Below are positions 17,862-26,263 of a stretch of 64,000 nt of DNA, piece after piece (within the stretch, counting starts at the first letter, position 1; every line of letters starts with the position of its first letter). The notes below the pieces were generated by a model, which had not been told where the DNA came from, did not search any database, and was given only the letters and a program-made list of their open reading frames with translations. Position numbers and translations under genes: made by a program. Origin of the DNA: an uncultured Duncaniella sp. (GTDB lineage Bacteria > Bacteroidota > Bacteroidia > Bacteroidales > Muribaculaceae); NCBI GenBank assembly GCA_910587515.1, contig CAJULW010000033.1, forward strand, positions 165,146 to 229,145, given 5' to 3'.

Positions 17862-18366
17862 TTTTCGGTGTCATGAAACTGTCAATACCTATCATCAGAG
17901 CCATGGATAGAATCGTACTGAATACTATACGTAGCAATAGACGGACGGGATTGAAGAATGTGAATGCTTCGATTATGAATATAAGGGAACAATATAGGAA
18001 AGTCATTGTGAGGAGATATTTCAGATATGTCGCTGTTCCCAATGACTGCATTGACGGTTCGGGACGTGTCATGTCTTCCTCTCGCGGGACATAGAGGCGG
18101 AGTATCGGTTTTCGCATCATGGCCTCTATCGTACAGGCAAGAGTGTTCATTCCGTATGTATCGGAAAATATATCTACGACAAAACCGAGAAAAAATCCGA
18201 TTGTAAGCACATGGTTGACCGAAAGTGTGATCGGAAGGCGCACCAGCATATAGATGAACACCATAGGCACGGCCACGTTGAAAAGACAGATGTGATTAAA
18301 AACTACAACCTGTGTCAGAATAAGTGCGACTCCTAAGATAATGAACTGAATGACCGCCTTGCTCAT
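17845..18366 (-). CDS. mreD: Rod shape-determining protein MreD
   Basis: A 173-residue protein made almost wholly of membrane helices (about five), with little sequence signature beyond the MreD pattern; identity rests on size, topology and position between mreC and mrdA. MreD is an inner-membrane component of the elongasome. It overlaps mrdA by 17 bases and follows mreC by 46 bases. Confidence 0.88.
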   Translation of the reverse strand: MSKAVIQFIILGVALILTQVVVFNHICLFNVAVPMVFIYMLVRLPITLSVNHVLTIGFFLGFVVDIFSDTYGMNTLACTIEAMMRKPILRLYVPREEDMTRPEPSMQSLGTATYLKYLLTMTFLYCSLIFIIEAFTFFNPVRLLLRIVFSTILSMALMIGIDSFMTPKSEKRL

Positions 18367-18412
18367 CTCTGTATTGTTTGTTGCATGATGTTGTTGTACG
18401 GTGACATACGGA

Positions 18413-19267
18413 TCAGTTTACGTTTTTTACCTCGAATTCTTTTTCGACTGTCGCGAGTTCGTCTTTCATGTTGTCGCGTATCACTCTCACGGTCGATAGG
18501 GTGGAAAAATCGGTAAACAGCTTAATACGTAGTGTATAAAAATTGTCCTCTCGGTCGCGTGAGCCTGAAATAATGGTTCCGACAGGAACTCCTTCGGGAA
18601 ATACCGAGGAATATCCGCTTGTCACGATCGTGTCGCCTTTTATGAATTTGGCGTGTTTAGGTAACTCCTCGAGTATTGCCTCGCCCGGATCGCGACCGTC
18701 CCATACCAAAGATCCCACTTGCTCCTCTCCCTTGACTTTGCAGGAGAGCCGAAGGTAGGGGTTGAGTACTGAAATCAGGCGTGCCGTGTGATCTCCTACG
18801 ATATTGACTATACCAACGATTCCGTTCTGGTCGATTACACCCATCTCTGGTTCGACCCCGTCAAGACGCCCTTTCTCTATGGTGATATAATTATGCGAGC
18901 GGTTTATGGAGTTATTTATCACATGGGCTATGAGAAAATTGTAGCGTGACAATGCCGAATCGACGGTCATTGTGTCCGCATACAGTTGTTGTTGATAGTC
19001 ACGTATGACATTTTTTAGCTTGTATATCTCAAGCTCAAGATCTGAATTACGACGCTGGAGATCTTCGTTTATGTCGCGAAGCGAAAAATAAGACGTAACG
19101 CTGTTTGTCGCCCGGTATACTCCTGAGGAAACAACGTTGGCCGATGAAAGATAGACATGATGCTGAAACGGATTGCGAGTGAACAGCAACGCAAATCCGG
19201 CCACCAGATATATGGCAAACAGAAACCATGAGCTGTACTTGACGAAAAACTTTAGTAGCTCGCTCAA
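18413..19267 (-). CDS. mreC: Rod shape-determining protein MreC
   Basis: MreC is a bitopic periplasmic scaffold that activates PBP2. The 284-residue product has one membrane segment (about 12-30), a coiled coil (about 65-95: INEDLQRRNSDLELEIYKLK) and the two beta-barrel MreC domain (VIDQNGIVGIVNIVGDHTARLISVLNP onward; GDTIVTSGYSSVFPEGVPVGTI). It is separated from mreB by an unusually long 233-base gap that holds a paired structure. Confidence 0.94.
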   Translation of the reverse strand: MSELLKFFVKYSSWFLFAIYLVAGFALLFTRNPFQHHVYLSSANVVSSGVYRATNSVTSYFSLRDINEDLQRRNSDLELEIYKLKNVIRDYQQQLYADTMTVDSALSRYNFLIAHVINNSINRSHNYITIEKGRLDGVEPEMGVIDQNGIVGIVNIVGDHTARLISVLNPYLRLSCKVKGEEQVGSLVWDGRDPGEAILEELPKHAKFIKGDTIVTSGYSSVFPEGVPVGTIISGSRDREDNFYTLRIKLFTDFSTLSTVRVIRDNMKDELATVEKEFEVKNVN

Positions 19268-19351
19268 CTTTTTTGATTATGCTTTTGAAGATTGATTTGA
19301 AAAAGTCGACCGGTTTGTCCGGGGATATATGTGTAATCCGCAGATAGTGTC

Positions 19352-19471
19352 GCGTCAAAACCGGATATATGACCGGATTTTATCGGTCAGAGGAAAGCTA
19401 TATTTTGGGATATATAGACTTGTCATGAATGATTGCCGTTATAGCATTAGCCCTATATCCGGTTTTGACAC
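19352..19471 (-). ncRNA. Long-range inverted repeat with internal hairpins in the mreB-mreC gap
   Basis: A 16-bp perfect inverted repeat (19354-19369 GTCAAAACCGGATATA; 19454-19469) encloses about 84 bases that contain two further hairpins: TGACCG/CGGTCA (19370-19375 with 19384-19389) and CTATAT/ATATAG (19398-19403 with 19412-19417). The whole could fold as a multibranched RNA in the mreB-mreC transcript. No T-run follows the long stem. It may be a structured leader for mreC, an mRNA processing or stability element, or a repeat element; no known RNA family is recognised. Confidence 0.5.
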
Positions 19472-19500
19472 AATTTTAATAGATCTTGTGTCCGTAAATA

Positions 19501-20520
19501 TCAGCGGATCAAGAATGAGAAAGTTTCGATGTTTTTCAAAGCCACGCCTGTGCCTTTTGCGACAGCGAGAAGAGGATCTTCCGCTATATGGAATTGGATG
19601 CCTATCTTGTCAGTCAAACGCTTGTCAAGACCGCGCAACATTGCACCGCCTCCTGCGAGGAATATTCCGTTCATTACAATATCGGAGTACAGTTCTGGAG
19701 GGGTCTCGTCGAGTGCCTGTAGGACGGCTGCTTCTATACGTGAGATTGATTTTTCGATGCAATGCGATATCTCTTGATAGCTTACCGGAACTTCCATCGG
19801 GAGAGCCGTCATTTTATTTGGGCCATGGACGATAAAGTCTTCCGGAGGATTGTCAAGCTCGGTTAGAGCTGAGCCGACATGGATTTTGATCTGTTCGGCT
19901 GTACGTTCGCCTACTTTGACATTGTGGACGCGGCTCATGTGTTCCATGATGTCGTCCGTAAGGTCATCACCCGCCACTTGTATGCTCTTGTTTGAAACTA
20001 TGCCACCGAGTGATATCACGGCTATTTCTGTCGTACCACCGCCTATATCGACAATCATGTTGCCTTGAGGTGCAAGTACATCTATGCCGATACCGAGCGC
20101 GGCAGCCATGGGTTCGTATATCATATATACGTCACGTCCGCCTGCGTGTTCCGATGAGTCGCGTACGGCGCGAATCTCGACTTCGGTAGATCCGGATGGA
20201 ATTCCTACGACCATTTTCATTGAAGGAGAGAACCAGTTGCTTTTGGAACTGGCTTTTTTGATCAATCCGCGGATCATCATCTCGGCTGCGTTGAAGTTGG
20301 CTATGACACCCTTGCGCAGAGGCCGGATTGTTTCTATGCCGTCGTTTTCTTTGCCTTGCATCAATTTGGCCTCACGTCCGACAGCGATGAGTTTGCCAGT
20401 GCGCTTTTCAAGGGCTACGATCGAAGGCTCGTCAATGACGATCTTGTCATTGTGTATGATAATCGTGTTGGCCGTACCGAGGTCAATCGCGATTTCTTTG
20501 GTGAATGAAAATAATCCCAT
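19501..20520 (-). CDS. mreB: Rod shape-determining actin homologue MreB
   Basis: MreB polymerises under the inner membrane and positions the elongasome. The 339-residue product shows the actin-fold motifs: IAIDLGTANTIIIH (phosphate 1), MIVDIGGGTTEIAVIS (phosphate 2) and IFLAGGGAMLRGLD (adenosine). The N-terminal MGLFSF is typical. It lies 24 bases after purH and starts the shape-gene run mreB-C-D-mrdA-rodA. Confidence 0.97.
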   Translation of the reverse strand: MGLFSFTKEIAIDLGTANTIIIHNDKIVIDEPSIVALEKRTGKLIAVGREAKLMQGKENDGIETIRPLRKGVIANFNAAEMMIRGLIKKASSKSNWFSPSMKMVVGIPSGSTEVEIRAVRDSSEHAGGRDVYMIYEPMAAALGIGIDVLAPQGNMIVDIGGGTTEIAVISLGGIVSNKSIQVAGDDLTDDIMEHMSRVHNVKVGERTAEQIKIHVGSALTELDNPPEDFIVHGPNKMTALPMEVPVSYQEISHCIEKSISRIEAAVLQALDETPPELYSDIVMNGIFLAGGGAMLRGLDKRLTDKIGIQFHIAEDPLLAVAKGTGVALKNIETFSFLIR

Positions 20521-20544
20521 TTTATGTATGTACCATTTTTATGG

Positions 20545-22092
20545 TTAGTGTTTGAAGTGACGGAATCCGGTGGTTACCATTGACATTCCGTGGGCGTTGC
20601 AGTAATCTACGCTTTCTTGATCGCGGATTGAACCTCCGGGATGTATGACTGCAGTTATGCCTGCTTCGTCTGCGATTTCGACGCAGTCAGGGAAGGGGAA
20701 GAACGCGTCGGATGCCATGACGGCTCCGTTGAGATCGAATCCGAATGAGCGGGCTTTTTCAATGGCTTGTTTCAATGCGTCGACACGCGATGTCTGTCCG
20801 ACTCCGCTGGCGAGTAGCATACGGCCTTTGGCAAGTACGATCGCGTTGCTTTTTGAGTTTTTCACGATCTTGTTTGCGAATAGCAGGTCTTCGGCTTGTT
20901 CGGATGTCACTGCTTTTTCTGTCGCTTGTTTTAAATCGGATATGGTTTCTGTTTTCAAGTCACGGCCTTGTACGAGTGCCCCGTTCAATATGGAACGGAA
21001 TTGGCGTTTCGTGTCAAGATTTTTCTTTATGACGAGAATGATACGGTTTTTCTTCTGTTTAAGTATTTCAAGCGCCCTGTCGCTGTAGGCCGGAGCGATG
21101 ATGACTTCGAAGAATATTTTGTTTATCTCTTCGGCAGCTGACTCATCTACGGTTCCGTTTGTTATAAGCACTCCTCCGAATGCGCTGACGGGATCTCCTG
21201 CAAGTGCGTCTTTCCATGCTTCCGCTATGGATGGACGGCTGGCGAGACCGCAAGCGTTGTTGTGTTTCAGCACAGCGAATGTCGGCTCATTGAATTCTGA
21301 GATTAAATTGACTGCAGCGTCTATGTCAAGCAGATTGTTGTAAGATATTTCTTTGCCGTGAAGTTGATCGAACATGGAGCTGAAGTCCCCGAAAAATGTG
21401 CCTTCCTGATGTGGATTCTCGCCATAGCGCATCGCTTTGGAGTCGTCAAGGGCTATACGGAGAGCGTCTTGTTTTTCGATTGGCGATTCGGTCGCTGTAG
21501 ATGCGAAATAATTGAATATGTCAGTGTCATAACCAGATGAAACAGCGAAAGCCTGCGATGCGAACCAACAGCGTTCATCAAGTGATGATTCCGCTTTGCC
21601 GTTGCGCTTCAACATTTCAGCGAGAGGCTTGTACTGGCTTTTGGAAGCGACGATTATGACATCGTTGTAATTTTTCGCGGCAGCGCGTATCAGAGATATT
21701 CCGCCTATGTCGATCTTTTCGATTATATCGGCTTCTGACGCACCGGACGCTACTGTTGCGCGGAATGGGTAGAGGTCGACGATGACAAGGTCTATCTCCG
21801 GTATTTCGTATTGGGCAATCTGATCGCGGTCTCCGTCATTGTCGCGGCGATTGAGTATGCCTCCGAAAACTTTCGGATGGAGAGTCTTGACTCTTCCGCC
21901 AAGTATAGACGGGTAGCCTGTGAGGTCTTCCACAGCCTCGCATTCATAGCCGAGGCTTTCAATAAAAGAGCGGGTGCCACCGGTTGACAGGAATTTAACA
22001 CCGTCAGAGTGGAGCAGCGACAGAATTTCTTCCAGTCCGTCCTTGTAAAACACTGAAATGAGAGCGGTCTTGATTCGTTTGTTGTCAGACAT
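20545..22092 (-). CDS. purH: Bifunctional AICAR formyltransferase/IMP cyclohydrolase PurH
   Basis: PurH does the last two steps of de novo IMP synthesis. The 515-residue product has an N-terminal MGS-like cyclohydrolase domain (KTALISVFYKDGLEEILSLL, STGGTRSFIESLG, LGGRVKTLHPKVFGGIL) and a C-terminal AICAR transformylase domain (RYGENPHQEGTFFG, LKHNNACGLA, SDAFFPFPD). It has its own promoter and only 24 bases separate it from mreB, so purine synthesis and shape genes may share a transcript. Confidence 0.97.
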   Translation of the reverse strand: MSDNKRIKTALISVFYKDGLEEILSLLHSDGVKFLSTGGTRSFIESLGYECEAVEDLTGYPSILGGRVKTLHPKVFGGILNRRDNDGDRDQIAQYEIPEIDLVIVDLYPFRATVASGASEADIIEKIDIGGISLIRAAAKNYNDVIIVASKSQYKPLAEMLKRNGKAESSLDERCWFASQAFAVSSGYDTDIFNYFASTATESPIEKQDALRIALDDSKAMRYGENPHQEGTFFGDFSSMFDQLHGKEISYNNLLDIDAAVNLISEFNEPTFAVLKHNNACGLASRPSIAEAWKDALAGDPVSAFGGVLITNGTVDESAAEEINKIFFEVIIAPAYSDRALEILKQKKNRIILVIKKNLDTKRQFRSILNGALVQGRDLKTETISDLKQATEKAVTSEQAEDLLFANKIVKNSKSNAIVLAKGRMLLASGVGQTSRVDALKQAIEKARSFGFDLNGAVMASDAFFPFPDCVEIADEAGITAVIHPGGSIRDQESVDYCNAHGMSMVTTGFRHFKH

Positions 22093-22134
22093 GCCTAATA
22101 AAAATTCTTATATATGATTGGCTTTTTGAAAGTG

Positions 22135-22142
22135 CAAAGGTA
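22135..22142 (-). promoter_or_regulatory. -7 element of the purH-mre operon
   Basis: Minus strand TACCTTTG, consensus match, about 43 bases before the purH start. Confidence 0.55.
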
Positions 22143-22277
22143 GTGAATTTTGCTCAGTAATCGAAATAAAAAATGACGCTTATTTTTGTTGGTTGTGGCT
22201 AAATTTTCTCAAAAATCCTAAATGCGATGATTGGTATGTCATGCCGGTTTATGATGGATAACCACATGGTATATATG

Positions 22278-22314
22278 AAAACGACCTCGGTATTAAAACA
22301 CCGGGGTCGTTTTT
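22278..22314 (-). terminator. Terminator after rpsO
   Basis: Arms at 22278-22290 and 22301-22314 pair over 13 bases with one imperfection, with A/T runs on both ends. It lies about 32 bases after the rpsO stop, between rpsO and the purH promoter. Confidence 0.75.
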
Positions 22315-22346
22315 GTGATCTTCAAGTAAAAATCCTTGACTGGAAT

Positions 22347-22622
22347 TTACTTTCTGATACCGAGCTCTTTTTGGGCGATGATGGCACGGTAGCGGTTGAT
22401 GTCTTTGCGGATAAGATAATCCAACAGGCGACGACGCTTACCTACCAATGCCTTAAGGGCACGTGCGGTCGTATAATCTTTATGATTTGACCGGAGATGT
22501 TCGGTCAAATGAGCGATACGGACAGAGAATAATGCAATCTGTGCTTCAGGTGAGCCAGTGTCAGTCTTGCCCTTACCGTATTTCTCAAAGATTTCTACTT
22601 TTTCATCAGAATTCAAGTGCAT
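22347..22622 (-). CDS. rpsO: 30S ribosomal protein S15
   Basis: S15 nucleates assembly of the 30S platform by binding 16S rRNA. The 91-residue product is full length and shows the family core: DTGSPEAQIALFSVRI, HLTEHLRSNHKDY, and LVGKRRRLLDYL. It is monocistronic, with a promoter 54 bases upstream and a terminator after the stop. Confidence 0.97.
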   Translation of the reverse strand: MHLNSDEKVEIFEKYGKGKTDTGSPEAQIALFSVRIAHLTEHLRSNHKDYTTARALKALVGKRRRLLDYLIRKDINRYRAIIAQKELGIRK

Positions 22623-22675
22623 TGATACAGATGTTTAAAGTGATTAAAATAATATATTTTGCTCTAATGAGCGCA

Positions 22676-22683
22676 CAAAGGTA
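22676..22683 (-). promoter_or_regulatory. -7 element of the rpsO promoter
   Basis: Minus strand TACCTTTG, consensus match, leaving a leader of about 45 bases before the S15 start. Confidence 0.55.
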
Positions 22684-22758
22684 GAAAAATATTTTAACAA
22701 TTCCAAATCCGGTTGGAGTTTTGGTCTCGATTATTGATTGTTGGTGGCACAGAGACCC

Positions 22759-23094
22759 TTAGTCAAGGTTTATATTGTCCTTGGATGGATTGCGGAAATG
22801 GATTTTGTGGTCGATGTATTCTTGGGTGGCGATAAGTGTGGGCTTTGGCAGGCGCTCGTAGAAACGGGAAATTTCTATCTGCTCGCGGTTCTCGGATATT
22901 TCTTCGAGGTTGTCGCTGAGTGATGCGAACTCCTGAAGTTTCTTTTCGAGATCATGTTTCATTTCCCCTGCGATCTGGTTTGAGCGTTTCGCTATGATGC
23001 ATACGGTCTCATAGACGTTACCGGTATCTTCGCTCATCGAAATCAGGTCGCGTGTCTGGGTGTTGAGAGGTGCGTTGGTCTTCTTGTAGTCCAT
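22759..23094 (-). CDS. rpoZ: DNA-directed RNA polymerase omega subunit (Bacteroidetes type)
   Basis: A 111-residue protein starting MDYKKTNAPLNTQTRDL. It has the omega/Rpb6-like core NVYETVCIIAKRSNQI and the strongly conserved Bacteroidetes tail ENREQIEISRFYERLPKPT and ATQEYIDHK. Omega helps assemble and stabilise RNA polymerase. A longer in-frame start exists, but homologues begin at MDYKK, so 23094 is chosen. It follows bamD by about 60 bases on the same strand and probably shares its transcript. Confidence 0.9.
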   Translation of the reverse strand: MDYKKTNAPLNTQTRDLISMSEDTGNVYETVCIIAKRSNQIAGEMKHDLEKKLQEFASLSDNLEEISENREQIEISRFYERLPKPTLIATQEYIDHKIHFRNPSKDNINLD

Positions 23095-23155
23095 TATGTC
23101 TCTTATTGTTATAAGTGTTGTTTTGTCTGTGGAGGTGATTGCCGTCACCCTTGCG

Positions 23156-23968
23156 TTAGTTCTTTACATAGCGCTGGGCTATCTTGAAAATGTTGTCAGC
23201 TTCCTCGCGGTTGGGAGTGTCGGGGTAGTTGTTTATGTATGAGTAGTATTCGTCGATAACTTCCCGGAAACGGTCGGGCTTTTTCTCGTCGATACTTTCT
23301 CTTGCTTCTTGATATCGCGCTTTTAATATCAGGAGCTCGAGGTCTTCTTTATATTTCGAATACGGGTAATCTTTGATCGCGTTTCGGGCTACGATTACCG
23401 CGCTTTCGTAGTTGTTGCCCATATATGGCCCAAGGTTATAGTAAAGTTGGGCGTTCTCAAGTTGTTTGAGCGTCAGTTTGTCTTGAAGTTCGAAGATGGC
23501 GTTTTGGGCTATGGATACCTTGTCGCTTTTGGGGTAGTAGTCAAGAAATGCCTGAAGTTCCTCGATCGCGGTGATCGTTCCGGATTGGTCGAGCTGTGGC
23601 TCAGGCGAATCAAGGTAATATCCGTATCCGGCATAAAAGCGAGCGAGTTCGGTATATTTCCCTTTCGGATAGCGTGTGTAATATGTCTTGAAGAAAGATC
23701 CTGAGGTTTGGTAATCTTTGTTTTCGTAGTTCGACAAGGCGAGAAGATAGAGTGAATCTTCGGCTTTTTCCGAGCCTTTGAATTGCGTTACGATGTCTTC
23801 AAGTACGGTGGCTGCCTGGGTGTATTTTTTCTGCTCGAATGCGCGTTTGGCATAGTCGAGCCTATAATCTGGATCATGGCTTTTGAGCACGCGTTGATAT
23901 TCTCCGCAAGAGGCGAGAAGCATTGACGCTGCAAGCATGACGAGGTATTTTCGCATATTTTTGATCAC
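23156..23968 (-). CDS. bamD: Outer membrane assembly lipoprotein BamD
   Basis: BamD is the essential TPR lipoprotein of the BAM complex that folds outer-membrane proteins. The 270-residue product has a lipoprotein signal peptide (LLASC, Cys21) and TPR units such as RAFEQKKYTQAATVLEDIV and YPKGKYTELARFYAGYGYY, the characteristic BamD arrangement. An ATG four codons inside (MRKYLV) is an alternative start. rpoZ follows, and a GH10-like gene diverges from it. Confidence 0.93.
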   Translation of the reverse strand: MIKNMRKYLVMLAASMLLASCGEYQRVLKSHDPDYRLDYAKRAFEQKKYTQAATVLEDIVTQFKGSEKAEDSLYLLALSNYENKDYQTSGSFFKTYYTRYPKGKYTELARFYAGYGYYLDSPEPQLDQSGTITAIEELQAFLDYYPKSDKVSIAQNAIFELQDKLTLKQLENAQLYYNLGPYMGNNYESAVIVARNAIKDYPYSKYKEDLELLILKARYQEARESIDEKKPDRFREVIDEYYSYINNYPDTPNREEADNIFKIAQRYVKN

Positions 23969-24009
23969 GATATTTTTGTGGTCTGAGGGTGAGAATGGTT
24001 TTCAACTTG

Positions 24010-24017
24010 CAAAATTA
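24010..24017 (-). promoter_or_regulatory. -7 element of the bamD-rpoZ promoter
   Basis: Minus strand TAATTTTG, consensus match, about 42 bases before the bamD start; half of a divergent pair with the element at 24071. Confidence 0.55.
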
Positions 24018-24070
24018 GTTATTTTTCCGCTATAATCCATGAATCGGATATAATTTTTAGAAAAAACAAT

Positions 24071-24078
24071 TAATTTTG
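24071..24078 (+). promoter_or_regulatory. -7 element of the GH10-like gene promoter
   Basis: TAATTTTG matches TAnnTTTG, about 33 bases before the ATG at 24111. Confidence 0.55.
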
Positions 24079-24110
24079 CATTCCGAAACGCACAACAGAT
24101 TATTTGCTTC

Positions 24111-25634
24111 ATGAGATTGACCACACGCGGATCGCTGTTTTTTTTCATAACGGTATTTTCATTTTTAGTCGTATGTCCTCAGGGATTTTCTTCCAAACGC
24201 GAGATGCGTGGGGTGTGGCTTGCGACTGTATGGGGGATAGATTGGCCCTCGGTCAGTGGTGACGGACAAAAGATACGCCAACGGCAGATGGACGAATTGC
24301 GTACGCTGCTCGATTGCTGTGAGTCAGCTAACCTTACATCGGTGTTTTTTCAGGTGCGAGGAATGGCAGATGCCATGTATGAGTCGAGTCTTGAGCCTTG
24401 GTCCGCTGCCCTGTCGGGTAAACGTGGTGTCTCTCCCGGTTGGGACCCCCTTGCTTTTGCGGTTGAGGAGTGCCATCGGCGCGGGCTTGAATGCTACGCA
24501 TGGGTCAATCCGTTTCGCTGGAGTTCTGGATCGGAATATGACTGCGTTCAAGATAGGGAATGGAAAAACAAGGGATGGTTGTTGAGTTACGGAAAGTACA
24601 CTGTATTTAATCCCGGGTCTGAAGATGTCAGGCGACATATAGTTGATGTATGTCGTGAAATAATAGACTCTTATGATGTAGATGGCCTTGTGTTTGATGA
24701 TTATTTCTATCCGAACAAGATCCCTGAAGACGAGGGGGCTGGAGACTACACTCTCTGGCAAAAGGAGGCATCTTGGATGAGTTTTGGTGATTGGAGAAGG
24801 GCGAATGTCCATAAAACTGTGGCCGACGTATACGCCATGGTCTGTGAGATCCGTCCGGATATCCGCTTTGGCATTTCACCGGCAGGAGTGGCCGGTAAGC
24901 TCGAGACATCGGCCATTAAATGGGGGATGGAAGCATGTGGCGTTAAAGCTGACGATTGGCAGTATGACGAGATTTATTCCGATCCGCTCGGATGGCTTTA
25001 CCAGCGAACAGTGGATTTTATATCACCTCAGATTTATTGGACGTCAGACCATCCTACCGCACCCTACGGGCCTCTTTCTTTATGGTGGAGTGAGGCTGCG
25101 AACTTTTACGGTTGTCATTTTTATTCAAGCGTGACTCTTGCCGCTCTTGACAAGCGGAATACGGACGAAGTACGTGCGGAGCTTCTGTCGCAAGTTGATT
25201 GCAACAGGGCCAACAGTATTGACGGAGATCAAGGATCTGTGTTTTATAGCGCCAAACATTTTCATAAATTATCTCCGGAATTGTCAGGTACACGTTTCAA
25301 GGGTAAATGCATTACTCCGGAAGTCAAACCGAGGACAAAGGGGGAGATCGTGTATCCTCCGTCCGGCCTCGTATATAACAGAGGAAGACTTCATTGGAAG
25401 TCGTCTTCGGGCAATAGCGATACGAGGGGGATGCGTTATGTTGTCTATGTATTCCCGTCTGGAATGCCGCTAGAGGATATTATGGAGGACAATGGTGACG
25501 GTATAAAATCCGAATACATTTTCCGTGTCTGCTATGACAGGCAGACGAATGTGCCTGAGAGCGGTTTTTCGTATGCGGTCACATCTCTGACGGGATTGTC
25601 GGTCGAATCCGCTCCCGTGTTTCTCCATCGTTGA
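24111..25634 (+). CDS. GH10-like family glycosylhydrolase (DUF187/YngK type), secreted
   Basis: A 507-residue protein with an N-terminal signal peptide (about 1-27) and the DUF187 / glycosyl-hydrolase-like 10 barrel. Visible family motifs: EMRGVWLATVWGIDWPS at the start of the domain, SVFFQVRGMADAMYES, YAWVNPFR, DGLVFDDYFYP and FISPQIYWTSDHPTAPYGPL. The C-terminal about 100 residues look like a beta-sandwich (fibronectin-III-like). Family members act on envelope or dietary glycans, but the substrate is unknown. It stands alone, divergent from bamD. Confidence 0.9.
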   Translation: MRLTTRGSLFFFITVFSFLVVCPQGFSSKREMRGVWLATVWGIDWPSVSGDGQKIRQRQMDELRTLLDCCESANLTSVFFQVRGMADAMYESSLEPWSAALSGKRGVSPGWDPLAFAVEECHRRGLECYAWVNPFRWSSGSEYDCVQDREWKNKGWLLSYGKYTVFNPGSEDVRRHIVDVCREIIDSYDVDGLVFDDYFYPNKIPEDEGAGDYTLWQKEASWMSFGDWRRANVHKTVADVYAMVCEIRPDIRFGISPAGVAGKLETSAIKWGMEACGVKADDWQYDEIYSDPLGWLYQRTVDFISPQIYWTSDHPTAPYGPLSLWWSEAANFYGCHFYSSVTLAALDKRNTDEVRAELLSQVDCNRANSIDGDQGSVFYSAKHFHKLSPELSGTRFKGKCITPEVKPRTKGEIVYPPSGLVYNRGRLHWKSSSGNSDTRGMRYVVYVFPSGMPLEDIMEDNGDGIKSEYIFRVCYDRQTNVPESGFSYAVTSLTGLSVESAPVFLHR

Positions 25635-25656
25635 GATGATATGCGTATCTTTGCTG

Positions 25657-25881
25657 TCAACATGTCGTTTTGTTGATTGCAAGATGGCGTTTGGTGTCTT
25701 GTGTTACGTAAAAACGTATTACCGAATATATTATGTTTTGCATTGGAGTGAGAGTGTATTCCGGGTTCTGTCCCAGGATAAACTCCATGCTTAGAGCGTT
25801 GCTGATAGTGGTGCGGTCGGTGTCTGAAAGCGAATTGATGGTGTCAATGACACGTGGAGTGATAATTATTGAAGTCCCCAT
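25657..25881 (-). CDS. Small conserved hypothetical protein
   Basis: A 74-residue protein starting MGTSIIITPRVIDTINSL. The pattern of a helix, then ISNALSMEFILGQNP and LTPMQNIIYSVIRFYV, resembles small Bacteroidales proteins I have seen only as hypotheticals, so I take it as real. No signal peptide or membrane segment. A good promoter (25907-25914) precedes it. It converges with the glycosidase gene, whose stop is 22 bases away. Confidence 0.6.
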   Translation of the reverse strand: MGTSIIITPRVIDTINSLSDTDRTTISNALSMEFILGQNPEYTLTPMQNIIYSVIRFYVTQDTKRHLAINKTTC

Positions 25882-25906
25882 GGTATTTATTATATTTTGA
25901 TTTTTG

Positions 25907-25914
25907 CAAATATA
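25907..25914 (-). promoter_or_regulatory. -7 element of the small hypothetical gene
   Basis: Minus strand TATATTTG, consensus match, about 26 bases before the start at 25881; supports the gene being expressed. Confidence 0.5.
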
Positions 25915-25981
25915 ATGTATGGTATGGGCAGGATTTGTTCCCGTGATATTAAAATTGTCTTAACAATTTGATTCGGGATTA

Positions 25982-26179
25982 TTGAAGATGATACTCTACG
26001 TAAAGAAAGACAGCGAGAAGCCCAACGGCAACCATCCTTTGATGAGCTGCTTTGCGGTGGACGGGACGGATATTGCAGGAACTACTATTTTGCGTTATCG
26101 AATAAAAACATTACCTTCGCACAAAATTATTTGCAACCATGTAAAAAAAGAGAAAGCTATACACGTTTCGATAATTTAG
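25982..26179 (+). pseudogene. Possible gene remnant or short reading frame upstream of the ABC-F gene
   Basis: An open frame of 65 codons. The first about 33 (…KKDSEKPNGNHPLMSCFAVDG) look protein-like and higher in GC, while from about 26078 the DNA turns AT-rich and the frame loses that character. This would fit the 5' part of a gene cut by insertion of the ABC-F segment. It could also be a chance frame. I recognise no family. The ABC-F promoter lies inside it. Confidence 0.3.
26089..26119 (+). promoter_or_regulatory. Promoter of the ABC-F gene
   Basis: TTTG (26089-26092), 19 bases, then TACCTTCG (26112-26119; one mismatch to TAnnTTTG). It implies a leader of about 140 bases before the ABC-F start codon, long for this genome. 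Confidence 0.45.
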
Positions 26180-26207
26180 AACGAGCAAATTTATGTTCGG
26201 TGTATAG
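26157..26207 (+). promoter_or_regulatory. Leader hairpin upstream of the ABC-F gene
   Basis: CTATACAC (26157-26164) pairs with GTGTATAG (26200-26207), and the inner ATAATTT / AAATTTAT bases extend the stem around a loop containing GAACGAGC. Such leader stems often act in attenuation of ribosome-protection ABC-F genes; here this is inference from position only. Confidence 0.4.
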
Positions 26208-26263
26208 TCTGTTTTGTTGCTTTTGTTATTTTCTTTTTACATTCTGAACACTTGCAAATAATT

